Origin: Pseudomonadota bacterium
Lineage (GTDB): Bacteria; Pseudomonadota; Alphaproteobacteria; Acetobacterales; Acetobacteraceae
Assembly (NCBI GenBank): GCA_021808985.1
Contig: JAKBAQ010000016.1
Location: 1 to 23,233, forward strand
Direction of reading: 5' to 3'
DNA length: 23,233 bases
The position numbers and the translations under genes were made by a program. This document shows positions 1 to 7,140 of the stretch, piece by piece. The notes under the pieces are model-generated. The model did no database searches. It was not told the origin of the DNA and saw nothing but the letters and a program-made list of their open reading frames with translations. The number at the start of each line of letters is the position of its first letter. Position 1 is the first letter of the stretch.

Positions 1-1
1 T

Positions 2-1837
2 CTCGCCGCCGAGATCCTCGATAATTCCATGGACGAAGCCGTCGCCGGCCACGCCAGCAGCATCGAGATGTCGCTGGAATCCGGCAACACCCTCACCGTG
101 CGTGACAATGGCCGCGGCATCCCGGTCGACCCGCACCCGAAGTTCAAGAACAAATCCGCGCTTGAGGTCATCCTCACCACCCTGCACTCTGGCGGCAAAT
201 TCTCCGGCAAGGCCTACGCCACCTCCGGCGGCCTGCACGGCGTCGGCTCCTCGGTCGTCAACGCCCTCTCCAGCGCCTTCACCGCCGAGGTCGCGCGCGA
301 CAAAAAACTCTACCGTCAGGAATTCGCCAAAGGCGTCCCCACCACCCGCCTCATCGAGGCCGGCCCCATCCAGAACCGCCGCGGCACCACCATCCGCTTC
401 ACGCCAGACCCTGAAATCTTCGGCGACAAGCAATTCTCCCCCGCCCGCCTCCACCGGCTCTGCCGTTCCAAGGCCTATCTCTTCCGCGGCGTGCGCATCA
501 AATGGTCGTGTGATCCCGCCCTCCTCAAGGGCGACTCTGAAACCCCGGCCAGCGCCGAGCTGCATTTCCCCGGCGGCCTGCGCGATTCGCTGGCCGCCGA
601 GCTCGGCGCCACCCCCCAGATCCTGCCCGAGATCTGGGCCGGCGAAGCCAAATTCCCGGCAGGGCCAGACGGCTCCAACCAAGGCAAGCTGGAATGGGCC
701 TGCGCCTGGGTTGAGCGTGGCGACTCCAGCCTCGACACCTACTGCAACACCGTCCCCACCCCGCTCGGCGGCACGCATGAGGCCGGCTTCCGCGCCGCCC
801 TGCTCAAGGGCCTGCGCGCCTGGGCCGAGCAGCGCAACAACAAGCGCGGCGCCGGCATCATCGCCGATGACATTCTGGGCTGCCTGCGCGCCAAGCTCTC
901 CCTGTTCATCCGCGAGCCGCAATTCCAAGGCCAGACCAAGGAAAAACTCACCACCCCCGAGGCCGCCCGCCTCACCGAAATCTCCCTGCGCGACCGTTTT
1001 GATCATTTTCTCGCCGGCGACCCCGCCAATGCCGACAATCTCCTGGCCTTCATCATAGAGCGCGCCGAGGAGCGCATCCGCCGCAAGGAGCAGAAAGACA
1101 CCCCGCGCAAATCCGCCACCCGCCGCCTGCGCCTGCCCGGCAAACTGGCTGATTGCAGCACCGAAAACGCCGAGGGCACGGAAATTTTCCTGGTCGAGGG
1201 CGACTCCGCCGGCGGCTCCGCCAAGCAGGCCCGCAACCGCAACACCCAGGCCATCCTGCCCCTCAAGGGCAAAATCCTCAACGTCGCCTCCGCCTCCACC
1301 GAGAAACTGCGCCAGAACCAGGAGCTGAAAGACCTGATCGAGGCGCTCGGCTGCGGCGCCGGCCAGAACTTCAACCGCGCCAACCTGCGCTATGAGCGCA
1401 TCATCATCATGACCGACGCCGACGTCGACGGCGCCCACATCGCCTCCCTGCTGATGACCTTCTTCTACCGTGAGCTGCCCGAGCTCATCCGCCACGGCCA
1501 TGTCTTCCTCGCCCAGCCGCCGCTCTACCGCATCGTGCAAGGTGCCAAGAGCCTCTACGCGATGGACGACGCCGCGCGCGAAAAACTCCTCAAAACCTTC
1601 AAGCCCGGCGCCAAGCTGGAGGTCAGCCGCTTCAAGGGCCTGGGTGAAATGCCGCCGCAGGTCCTGAAGGAAACCACCATGGACCCGCAAAAGCGCACCC
1701 TGCTGCGCATCACCGCGCCGCCCGAATCGCGCGCCGAAACCTCCAACATGGTGGAAAACCTGATGGGCAAGCGCCCCGAGCTCCGCTTCGCCTTCATTCA
1801 GGAAAATGCAGGCACCGTCACGGATATCGACATCTAG
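2..1837 (+). CDS. parE: DNA topoisomerase IV subunit B, N-terminus cut by window edge
   Basis: ParE is the ATPase subunit of topoisomerase IV, which with ParC decatenates daughter chromosomes. The frame is open to the left edge, so the true start lies outside; about 611 residues are visible and some 50 N-terminal residues are probably missing. Visible motifs are the GHKL ATPase signatures (EILDNSMDEA at the edge, DNGRGIP, GGLHGVG) and the TOPRIM block (LVEGDSAGGSAKQARNR, then PLKGKILN and MTDADVDGAHI). The C-terminus matches the short ParE form, without the GyrB insert. ParE is preferred over GyrB because of the TOPRIM wording and the overall length. It ends with TAG and I see no T-rich plus-strand terminator after it. 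Codons are strongly C-ended, unlike plus-strand genes after 9 kb. Confidence 0.95.
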   Translation, partial: LAAEILDNSMDEAVAGHASSIEMSLESGNTLTVRDNGRGIPVDPHPKFKNKSALEVILTTLHSGGKFSGKAYATSGGLHGVGSSVVNALSSAFTAEVARDKKLYRQEFAKGVPTTRLIEAGPIQNRRGTTIRFTPDPEIFGDKQFSPARLHRLCRSKAYLFRGVRIKWSCDPALLKGDSETPASAELHFPGGLRDSLAAELGATPQILPEIWAGEAKFPAGPDGSNQGKLEWACAWVERGDSSLDTYCNTVPTPLGGTHEAGFRAALLKGLRAWAEQRNNKRGAGIIADDILGCLRAKLSLFIREPQFQGQTKEKLTTPEAARLTEISLRDRFDHFLAGDPANADNLLAFIIERAEERIRRKEQKDTPRKSATRRLRLPGKLADCSTENAEGTEIFLVEGDSAGGSAKQARNRNTQAILPLKGKILNVASASTEKLRQNQELKDLIEALGCGAGQNFNRANLRYERIIIMTDADVDGAHIASLLMTFFYRELPELIRHGHVFLAQPPLYRIVQGAKSLYAMDDAAREKLLKTFKPGAKLEVSRFKGLGEMPPQVLKETTMDPQKRTLLRITAPPESRAETSNMVENLMGKRPELRFAFIQENAGTVTDIDI

Positions 1838-1939
1838 CCGCGCCCCAACAAACGCCCCCGTCCGCCGGCCTTGCATCTATTCCAGCCAATATCTGGCCAA
1901 AATGAAAATGCCTCGCAACCACCCCATCACGGTTCGTTG

Positions 1940-1970
1940 AAAAAAAGCGGCCCGAGTCGCCCCGGGCCGC
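1940..1970 (-). terminator. Rho-independent terminator of hup
   Basis: A perfect 8-bp stem (GCGGCCCG at 1947-1954 with CGGGCCGC at 1963-1970) has an 8-nt loop. On the minus strand it is followed by seven Ts (1946-1940). It lies about 35 nt past the hup stop codon, so it is read as the hup terminator. On the plus strand no T tract follows, so it is unlikely to serve parE. Confidence 0.85.
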
Positions 1971-2005
1971 TGTCTCACCTAAACTTTACTAACTTTTTCT
2001 TAACT

Positions 2006-2275
2006 TCAAACCATCTTCTTCAGGCTCGGCGAGGCCTTGAAGCGCACGGTCTTGCCAGCTTTCACCTTAATCTCTTCGCCCGTGCGCGGATTCACGCCCT
2101 TGCGCGCCTTGGTCTTGCGCACGGTAAAGGTGCCAAAGCTCGGCAGCGTGAACTTACCGTTCTTCTTCAATTCCTTAACCACGGCGTCGATCAGCTCCGC
2201 GGCCGTGCGATTCGCCGCAACGCCGGTAATTTCAGCGGAATTCTGAATAACCTCAGCAATAAATGCTTTAGACAT
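2006..2275 (-). CDS. hup: HU-family histone-like DNA-binding protein
   Basis: This is a 89-residue HU-type nucleoid protein that bends and compacts DNA as a dimer. It begins MSKAFIAEVIQ and has the helical dimerisation half, then the GTFTVRKTKARKGVNPRTGE arm. That arm carries the intercalating-proline motif RxGxNPxTGE. It ends in the basic VRFKASPSLKKMV tail. The start at 2275 was chosen over an upstream in-frame ATG because it gives the standard HU length and sits 8-10 nt from a purine-rich AGGAAAGAAG ribosome-binding site; the upstream extension has no HU similarity. It could be HupA or HupB by name, since alphaproteobacteria usually have one HU. It lies downstream of two tRNA genes in the same orientation and has its own terminator. 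Confidence 0.95.
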   Translation of the reverse strand: MSKAFIAEVIQNSAEITGVAANRTAAELIDAVVKELKKNGKFTLPSFGTFTVRKTKARKGVNPRTGEEIKVKAGKTVRFKASPSLKKMV

Positions 2276-2489
2276 GTTTCTAACTTCTTTCCTGTTACAC
2301 AGTCCTGGCCAGACGTTACCGCCCAAACCGGTGTTTCCAAATTTCAAAACGCTCGGGGCCCACACGATAAAGACCAGGCGCGCCGCCAAATATCTAGCCT
2401 GCGCCTACAATAAAGGCCAGAGCATTCCCGTGCGGAATAATTTTTTTTCATCACTTTAGCGGGAAAACGCCGCCCGTTCAGCGGGAAAA
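2276..2489. other. Intergenic region: hup leader and tRNA-Phe 3' flank
   Basis: No gene is seen. On the minus strand it contains the tRNA-Phe trailer, in which the 10-mer AGCGGGAAAA (plus-strand reading) occurs twice, at 2458-2467 and 2480-2489. A weak CCCG/CGGG hairpin followed by four Ts lies between. An A/T-rich block with eight consecutive Ts (2441-2448, plus strand) may act as an upstream element for a hup promoter on the minus strand, but I could not fix a convincing -35/-10 pair. Confidence 0.4.
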
Positions 2490-2565
2490 TGGTGCCCAAG
2501 ACCGGAATCGAACCAGTGACACTGCGATTTTCAGTCGCATGCTCTACCAACTGAGCTACTTGGGC
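2490..2565 (-). tRNA. tRNA-Phe (anticodon GAA)
   Basis: The minus strand folds as a 76-nt cloverleaf with an encoded CCA end. The acceptor arm is GCCCAAG paired with CTTGGGC. The D arm is GCTC/GAGC, the anticodon stem TGCGA/TCGCA with loop CTGAAAA (anticodon GAA), and the T arm ACTGG/CCGGT with loop TTCGATT. The discriminator base is A. It sits 46 nt downstream of tRNA-Thr in the same direction, so the two are probably made from one precursor. Confidence 0.97.
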
Positions 2566-2611
2566 ACACCTCCGAGGGACTAAACCAACCTTCCCCCGGT
2601 TTCAACCCCGC

Positions 2612-2686
2612 TGGTGCTGTCACTGGGAATTGAACCCAGGACCTCTTCATTACCAATGAAGTGCTCTACCCCTGAGCTATGACAGC
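2612..2686 (-). tRNA. tRNA-Thr (anticodon GGT)
   Basis: A 75-nt minus-strand cloverleaf with encoded CCA. The acceptor arm is GCTGTCA/TGACAGC, the D arm GCTC/GAGC, the anticodon stem CTTCA/TGAAG with loop TTGGTAA (anticodon GGT), and the T arm CTGGG/CCCAG with loop TTCAATT. It is the first gene of the Thr-Phe pair and has a promoter-like sequence just upstream at 2701-2729. Confidence 0.97.
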
Positions 2687-2700
2687 ATACGCGGTGCCGC

Positions 2701-2729
2701 CCTATATCGCCGCATTGGCCATGACGCAA
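2701..2729 (-). promoter_or_regulatory. Candidate sigma-70 promoter for tRNA-Thr/tRNA-Phe
   Basis: On the minus strand TTGCGT (2729-2724) and TATAGG (2706-2701) are separated by exactly 17 bp. The start would fall near 2694, about 8 nt before the mature tRNA-Thr. The stretch after the -10 is very GC-rich, as is common in growth-rate-controlled stable-RNA promoters. The hexamers match the consensus only partly, so this is an inference from position and spacing. Confidence 0.5.
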
Positions 2730-2746
2730 CAGGGCCTTGACGCATT

Positions 2747-2756
2747 CCCCCCCCCC
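2747..2756. repeat. Homopolymer tract of ten C
   Basis: Ten consecutive Cs lie 15 nt upstream of the ATG of the small gene at 2772 and upstream of the tRNA-Thr promoter on the other strand. Tracts of this length can slip during replication; this could also be a sequencing length error. Confidence 0.9.
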
Positions 2757-2771
2757 GGCTTCAAGACAACC

Positions 2772-2948
2772 ATGTCAGACGCAAAAAATCCGGCCAAGGC
2801 CGCGCTCGCCGCCGCCGCCCGCGCCAGCGCCAAGGCCGCGCGTGAGGCTGAGGCCCTGCGCGCCAATTTGCACCGGCGCAAGGCGCAAGCCCGCGCCAAG
2901 GCCGGCCAAGCCACCCCGCCGGCGGAGGAACCCCCCAAATGCCCGTGA
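2772..2948 (+). CDS. Small Ala/Lys/Arg-rich protein of unknown function
   Basis: A 58-residue protein beginning MSDAKNPAKAALAAAARAS. I do not recognise the family. It is rich in Ala, Lys and Arg, looks helical in its first 45 residues and ends in a Pro-rich tail with a single Cys near the C-terminus. It has no signal peptide or membrane segment. The ATG at 2772 was chosen because the longer frame from 2679 would run into the tRNA-Thr gene and across the C10 tract. No good ribosome-binding site precedes it. Its last ten bases overlap the start of dcd, and the strong dcd ribosome-binding site lies inside its 3' end. Translational coupling to dcd is therefore plausible. It may be a real small gene or merely a leader peptide for dcd. 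Confidence 0.5.
   Translation: MSDAKNPAKAALAAAARASAKAAREAEALRANLHRRKAQARAKAGQATPPAEEPPKCP
2924..2930 (+). promoter_or_regulatory. Ribosome-binding site that fixes the dcd start
   Basis: GGAGGAA lies 8 nt before the ATG at 2939. This supports that start over the in-frame ATG at 2948. Confidence 0.7.
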
Positions 2949-3493
2949 TGCCCGACCATTGGATTCGCACCCAAGCTCTTGAAAATAATATGATCTCCCC
3001 CTTCGTGGAGGAGCAAAAGCGCGATGGCGTGGTCTCCTACGGCCTCTCCTCCTACGGTTACGACGCCCGCTGTTCCGACCATTTCAAGATTTTCACGAAT
3101 GTCGACTCCGCCGTCGTCGACCCCAAAAACTTCAACCCCAACAGCTTCGTTGACCGCACCGGCCCCCTCTGCATCATCCCGCCCAACAGCTTCGCGCTCA
3201 CCCACACGGTCGAATATTTCCGCATCCCGCGTGATATTCTGGTCATTTGCCTGGGCAAATCCACCTATGCGCGCTGCGGCATCATCGTCAACGTCACCCC
3301 GCTGGAGCCCGAATGGGAAGGCCAGGTGACCATCGAAATCTCCAACACCACCCCCCTGCCCGCCAAGATTTACGCCGGCGAGGGCATCTGCCAGTTCCTC
3401 TTCCTCCAGGGCTCATCCCCTTGCGAGACCTCCTATGCCGACAAATCCGGCAAATATATGGGCCAGCGCGGCGTCGCGCTGCCCAGAATGTGA
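2939..3493 (+). CDS. dcd: dCTP deaminase
   Basis: Dcd deaminates dCTP to dUTP, feeding dUTPase and thymidylate synthesis in the cytoplasm. The 184-residue length is standard for the alphaproteobacterial form. Diagnostic segments are SYGLSSYGYDAR (33-44), IPPNSFAL (80-87), GKSTYARCG (106-114, the Ser/Arg active-site loop) and PLEPEWEGQVTIEISN (121-136). The catalytic glutamate is Glu133 by alignment with E. coli Glu138. The C-terminus has the substrate-closing motif GKYMGQRGVALPR. The start at MPVMPDHWI is typical of the family and is backed by a strong ribosome-binding site. The gene overlaps the small upstream gene by 10 nt, and murA follows 31 nt later, so the three genes are probably co-transcribed. 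Confidence 0.96.
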   Translation: MPVMPDHWIRTQALENNMISPFVEEQKRDGVVSYGLSSYGYDARCSDHFKIFTNVDSAVVDPKNFNPNSFVDRTGPLCIIPPNSFALTHTVEYFRIPRDILVICLGKSTYARCGIIVNVTPLEPEWEGQVTIEISNTTPLPAKIYAGEGICQFLFLQGSSPCETSYADKSGKYMGQRGVALPRM

Positions 3494-3524
3494 TCTCCCG
3501 CGCGTCTTGCAGTAGGATATAGTC

Positions 3525-4775
3525 ATGGACTCCATTCGCATCACCGGCGGCGTGCCCCTGCGCGGCACCATCGCCATTTCCGGCGCCAAAAACGCCGCCC
3601 TCCCGCTCATGGCCTGCGGCCTGCTCACCGATGAGCGCCTCATCCTCTCCAACGTCGCCAAACTGGCTGACCTTGCAACCATGGCCGCCCTCCTGGCGCA
3701 GCACGGCATCGCGGTGGAGCCCTCGGGGCGCACCCTCTCGCTGGGCGGCGACATCACCAACACCCTCGCCCCGTATGAGATCGTGCGCAAAATGCGCGCC
3801 TCCATCCTGGTGCTCGGCCCGCTGCTGGCGCGCCGGCGCGCCGCCCGCGTCTCGCTGCCCGGCGGCTGCGCCATCGGCACCCGCCCGGTGGATCTTCACC
3901 TCAAGGGCCTGGAGGCCATGGGCGCGGTCATCAAGCTGGACGCCGGTTACATCGAGGCCAGCGCCCCCACCGGCCTGCGCGGCGCGCAAATCGTCTTCCC
4001 CTTCGTCTCCGTCGGCGCCACTGAGAATCTGCTCATGGCCGCCACCCTGGCCGATGGCGTCACCACCCTCAAAAACGCCGCCCGCGAGCCCGAGATCAGC
4101 GACCTCTGCGCCTGCCTCACCGCCATGGGCGCGCAAATCGAGGGCACCGGCACCGACACGCTGGTCATCCACGGCGTCAAATCCCTGCACGGCGCCCGGC
4201 ACGCCATCCTGCCAGACCGGATAGAAACCGGCACCTACGCCTGCGCCGCCGCCATCACCGGCGGCAAGGTCTTCCTCGAAGGCGCCCGCGCCGCCGATCT
4301 CGGCGCCGTTCTCTCCAGCCTGCGCGAGGCCGGGGTGGTCATCACCGAGGAACCAAACGGCTTCTGGGTGGAGCGCGCCAACGGCCTGCACGGCGTCGAT
4401 GTCGTCACCGAGCCCTTCCCCGGCTTCCCGACCGACATGCAAGCCCAGTTCATGGCCCTCATGGCCGTGGCCGAGGGCGCCTCGCTGATCACCGAAACCA
4501 TTTTTGAAAACCGCTTCATGCACGTGCCCGAGCTAAACCGCATGGGAGCCAAGATCAACGCGCATGGCTCCTCGGCCATCATCCGCGGCGTGCGCAAGCT
4601 CTCCGGCGCCCAGGTCATGGCGACCGACCTGCGCGCATCCTTCTCCCTGGTCCTCGCCGCCCTGGCCGCCGAGGGTGAAACCACCATCGCCCGCGTCTAC
4701 CATCTCGACCGCGGCTACGAATCCGTGGAGCAGAAGCTCGCCGCCTGCGGCGCGCGCATTGAGCGGATCGGCTAA
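3525..4775 (+). CDS. murA: UDP-N-acetylglucosamine 1-carboxyvinyltransferase
   Basis: MurA transfers enolpyruvate from PEP to UDP-GlcNAc, the first committed step of peptidoglycan synthesis. The protein has 416 residues, normal for the family. The N-terminal motif GAKNAALPLMA (20-30) carries the conserved Lys22 and Asn23. The active-site loop LPGGCAIGTRP (111-121) has the catalytic Cys115, so sensitivity to fosfomycin-type inhibition would be expected. The C-terminal domain contains FPTDMQAQFMAL and the RADLRASFSLV-type segment. An AGTAGGA ribosome-binding site lies 7 nt upstream. The gene converges on cpaF with only 7 bp between the stop codons and no visible terminator. Confidence 0.97.
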   Translation: MDSIRITGGVPLRGTIAISGAKNAALPLMACGLLTDERLILSNVAKLADLATMAALLAQHGIAVEPSGRTLSLGGDITNTLAPYEIVRKMRASILVLGPLLARRRAARVSLPGGCAIGTRPVDLHLKGLEAMGAVIKLDAGYIEASAPTGLRGAQIVFPFVSVGATENLLMAATLADGVTTLKNAAREPEISDLCACLTAMGAQIEGTGTDTLVIHGVKSLHGARHAILPDRIETGTYACAAAITGGKVFLEGARAADLGAVLSSLREAGVVITEEPNGFWVERANGLHGVDVVTEPFPGFPTDMQAQFMALMAVAEGASLITETIFENRFMHVPELNRMGAKINAHGSSAIIRGVRKLSGAQVMATDLRASFSLVLAALAAEGETTIARVYHLDRGYESVEQKLAACGARIERIG

Positions 4776-4782
4776 CCCGCCC

Positions 4783-6270
4783 TCACAACGGCGCGCTCGT
4801 CATGCCCGGGTCGCGCGCGGCTTCCTCCATCGCCTGCATCCAGGCGCCCTCGAGGCCGAAATAGGTCAGCTTCTCATAAAACGAGGGCTGGCTGCGGTCG
4901 ATATGGTAGCGCGTCATCAACCGCCCGTCGCGCGCCTCGCCCAGCACCTGCAATTTAAAAATATCCTTCATCAGCACAACATCCCCCTCAAGCCCGGTGA
5001 TGTCGGTCACCTCGCTCACCCGCCGCACGCCGTCGCGCTGGCGGTCCAGCTGCACAATCACGTTAATCGCCGCCACCATCTCGGCGCGGATTGATTTTGA
5101 CGACAACCCCATGTTCGACATCTGCACCATGTTCTCGATGCGCGAGAGCGCATCGCGCGTGCTGTTGGCGTGAATCGTGGAAAGCGAGCCGGCATGCCCG
5201 GTATTCATCGCCTGCAGCATGTCGAAGGCCTCGGAGCCGCGCACCTCGCCCACGATAATCCGGTCCGGGCGCATCCGCAGCGCGTTGCGCACCAAATCGC
5301 GCGTGTCCACCTCGCCCTTGCCCTCCAGGCTCGGCGGCCTGGTCTCCATCCGCACGATATCGGGCTGCTGCAACTGCAGCTCCGCCACATCCTCCACGCT
5401 CACAATGCGCTCGCTCGGGTCGATATACTGGCTAAGCGCGTTCATCAGCGTGGTCTTGCCCGAGCCCGTCCCCCCGGAGATGATCACATTCAGCCGGCAG
5501 CGCGCGCAAATCTCCAAAATCCGCGCAATTGATGGCGTCAGCGAGCCAAAGCCGATCAGCTGCTGAAAATCCATGGTCTTCTTGCTGAACTTGCGGATCG
5601 AAATGGCCGGCCCGTCCAGGGTCAGCGGCGGCAGCACCACATTCACGCGCGAGCCATCCTTCAGCCGGGCATCCACCATCGGGCTGCCCTCATCCACATG
5701 CCGCCCCACCGAGGCCGCGATCCGCTGGCAGATATTGGTCAGATGCTCCCAGTCCCTGAAACGCACCTCCGCGCGCATCAGCTTGCCGCCGCGCTCGATG
5801 AAGGTTCTGTCAGGCCCGTTCACCACGATATCGGTGATGCTGTCATCCAGCAGCAGCGGCTCCAGCGGCCCCAGGCCGATCATGTCATCCACCAGCGCGC
5901 TCGCCAGCTGGCGCTGCTCGCTGATATTCATCTGCACATGCTGCTCGCTCGCCAACTGCGAAACGAGCCGCTCAACCTCCACCCATAAGCGGTCCGGCTC
6001 CAGCGTGGCCACCGCCTGCGCGTCTATTTTCGTCAGGCAAATCTCGCGCAGTTTCGCAATATCCTCGCGCGCCGCGCGCCCCGTCTGCGCGCTCGCCCCC
6101 GCCTGGGCGTGGCTGGGGTCATAGCCGTAGTTGGGTGCTGGCCGCGGCGGCGGCAGGGGCGAGAACACGGCCCCCACCTTCGCCTTCTCCACGGCCGGGT
6201 CATCCGCCGGCGCCGTTTCAACATGTTTGTGGCCAAATACCGGCATGCCTTCATTGTTCATGGTCAACAT
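4783..6270 (-). CDS. cpaF: CpaF/TadA-type secretion ATPase (Flp pilus assembly)
   Basis: A 495-residue secretion ATPase of the GspE/VirB11 superfamily, closest to CpaF, which powers Flp/tad pilus assembly at the inner membrane. An N-terminal Pro-rich, probably disordered segment (about 1-65) precedes the helical N-domain (70-150). The ATPase core has Walker A GGTGSGKT (266-273), the Asp-box SVEDVAELQLQQ (291-302), Walker B IIVGEVRG (338-345) and the His-box GHAGSLSTIHAN (358-369), all intact. The start at 6270 is followed by another ATG at 6261, and either could be used. No other cpa/tad gene is in the window, so it appears isolated. It is divergent from hisG across a 225-bp interval holding an FNR-type box. 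Confidence 0.93.
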   Translation of the reverse strand: MLTMNNEGMPVFGHKHVETAPADDPAVEKAKVGAVFSPLPPPRPAPNYGYDPSHAQAGASAQTGRAAREDIAKLREICLTKIDAQAVATLEPDRLWVEVERLVSQLASEQHVQMNISEQRQLASALVDDMIGLGPLEPLLLDDSITDIVVNGPDRTFIERGGKLMRAEVRFRDWEHLTNICQRIAASVGRHVDEGSPMVDARLKDGSRVNVVLPPLTLDGPAISIRKFSKKTMDFQQLIGFGSLTPSIARILEICARCRLNVIISGGTGSGKTTLMNALSQYIDPSERIVSVEDVAELQLQQPDIVRMETRPPSLEGKGEVDTRDLVRNALRMRPDRIIVGEVRGSEAFDMLQAMNTGHAGSLSTIHANSTRDALSRIENMVQMSNMGLSSKSIRAEMVAAINVIVQLDRQRDGVRRVSEVTDITGLEGDVVLMKDIFKLQVLGEARDGRLMTRYHIDRSQPSFYEKLTYFGLEGAWMQAMEEAARDPGMTSAPL

Positions 6271-6368
6271 CCCTGTTCCCGAATCAGCCTTGAGCGGCCT
6301 GGATCTTATCCGGCGCCAGCCATCCCAGGTTGCGCGCCCGCAACCCCTCCGCGCATTTTCAGCAGGCT

Positions 6369-6385
6369 AACAAATTCAATTTGTT
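6369..6385. promoter_or_regulatory. 17-bp perfect palindrome in the cpaF-hisG interval
   Basis: AACAAATT and AATTTGTT flank a single central C. The site is A/T-rich in a GC-rich background and lies six bases left of the FNR-type box. It is operator-like by symmetry; which protein would bind it is unknown. Confidence 0.5.
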
Positions 6386-6391
6386 TCAGCT

Positions 6392-6405
6392 TTGATCTGC
6401 ATCAA
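6392..6405. promoter_or_regulatory. FNR/FixK/CRP-superfamily box
   Basis: TTGAT-CTGC-ATCAA matches the published FNR/FixK half-site consensus TTGAT-N4-ATCAA at all ten defined positions. It lies 122 bp before the cpaF start and 90 bp before the hisG start. A weak -10-like GATACT at 6456-6461 would place the box near -70 of hisG, where class I activators can act. Which of the two divergent genes it controls cannot be decided from sequence. Confidence 0.6.
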
Positions 6406-6495
6406 TCAAATCCCGTCGGAGCCCGCCCACCGCCTCTGGCCGGCGGCCCGGACTGGATACTAGCCTCCCCCCGGCCAGGATGGTAATCCCCTGCC

Positions 6496-7140
6496 ATGTC
6501 GATTGTCCTCGCCCTTCCCAAAGGCCGCATCCTCGATGAGGCCGGCCCCCTCCTCGCCCGCGCCGGCATTGCCCCAGCCGCCGATTACGCCGATGAATCG
6601 AGCCGGCGGCTGCGTTTTCCCACCAACCATCCGGAGCTGGACGTGATCCGCGTGCGCTCCTTCGATGTCGCCACCTTCGTCGCCTTCGGCGGCGCCCAGA
6701 TCGGCATCTGCGGCGGCGATGTGCTGATGGAGTTCGACTATCAGGAAATCTACGCCCCGCTCGACCTTGGCATCGGCCATTGCCGCATTTCGGTGGCTGA
6801 GCCCAAGGACGATGTGCACACCAATTTCGCCTCGCTCTCGCGCATCCGGGTCGCCAGCAAATACCCCAACCTGGCCAAGAAGCATTTCGCCGCCAAGGGC
6901 ATCCAGGCCGAGGTCGTGGAGCTGAACGGCTCCATGGAGCTTGCCCCCGGCCTCGGCCTCTCGCGCCTCATCGTTGATCTGGTGCAGACCGGCAGCACCC
7001 TCAAGGCCAACGGGCTGGTGGAAACCGACGTGATCGCCCATGTCTCCTCGCGCCTCATCGTCAACCGCATCGCCTTGAAAACCCGGCCCGACGAGATCAA
7101 TTTCTGGATCGAAAATTTCCGCAAGGCGCTCGCCGCATGA
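6496..7140 (+). CDS. hisG: ATP phosphoribosyltransferase catalytic subunit, short form
   Basis: HisG condenses ATP and PRPP in the first step of histidine synthesis. At 214 residues it is the short form, which lacks the C-terminal allosteric domain and normally needs the HisRS-like subunit HisZ; no hisZ is present in this window. Family segments include ALPKGRILDEA (7-17), GGAQIGICGGDVLMEF, ELNGSMELAPGLGLSRLIVDLVQTG (the PRPP loop lies in this region) and NRIALKTRPDEI. A GG-rich ribosome-binding site precedes the ATG. Its stop overlaps the hisD start by four bases (ATGA), indicating translational coupling. It is the first gene of the plus-strand run reaching to yacG. Confidence 0.95.
   Translation: MSIVLALPKGRILDEAGPLLARAGIAPAADYADESSRRLRFPTNHPELDVIRVRSFDVATFVAFGGAQIGICGGDVLMEFDYQEIYAPLDLGIGHCRISVAEPKDDVHTNFASLSRIRVASKYPNLAKKHFAAKGIQAEVVELNGSMELAPGLGLSRLIVDLVQTGSTLKANGLVETDVIAHVSSRLIVNRIALKTRPDEINFWIENFRKALAA

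Noticed and set aside
2424..2448. Plus-strand hairpin with eight Ts as a terminator
   Set aside because: The stem has only 5 bp and no plus-strand gene ends nearby; the T tract more likely belongs to the hup upstream region.
2679..2771. Upstream start for the small gene before dcd
   Set aside because: It would begin inside tRNA-Thr and read across the C10 tract and the tRNA promoter.
3294..4523. 409-codon minus-strand open frame opposite dcd and murA
   Set aside because: Shadow of murA codons with no recognisable motif.
6306..6311. TTATCC as a DnaA-box half in the cpaF-hisG interval
   Set aside because: The remaining three bases do not fit TTATCCACA and no cluster is present.
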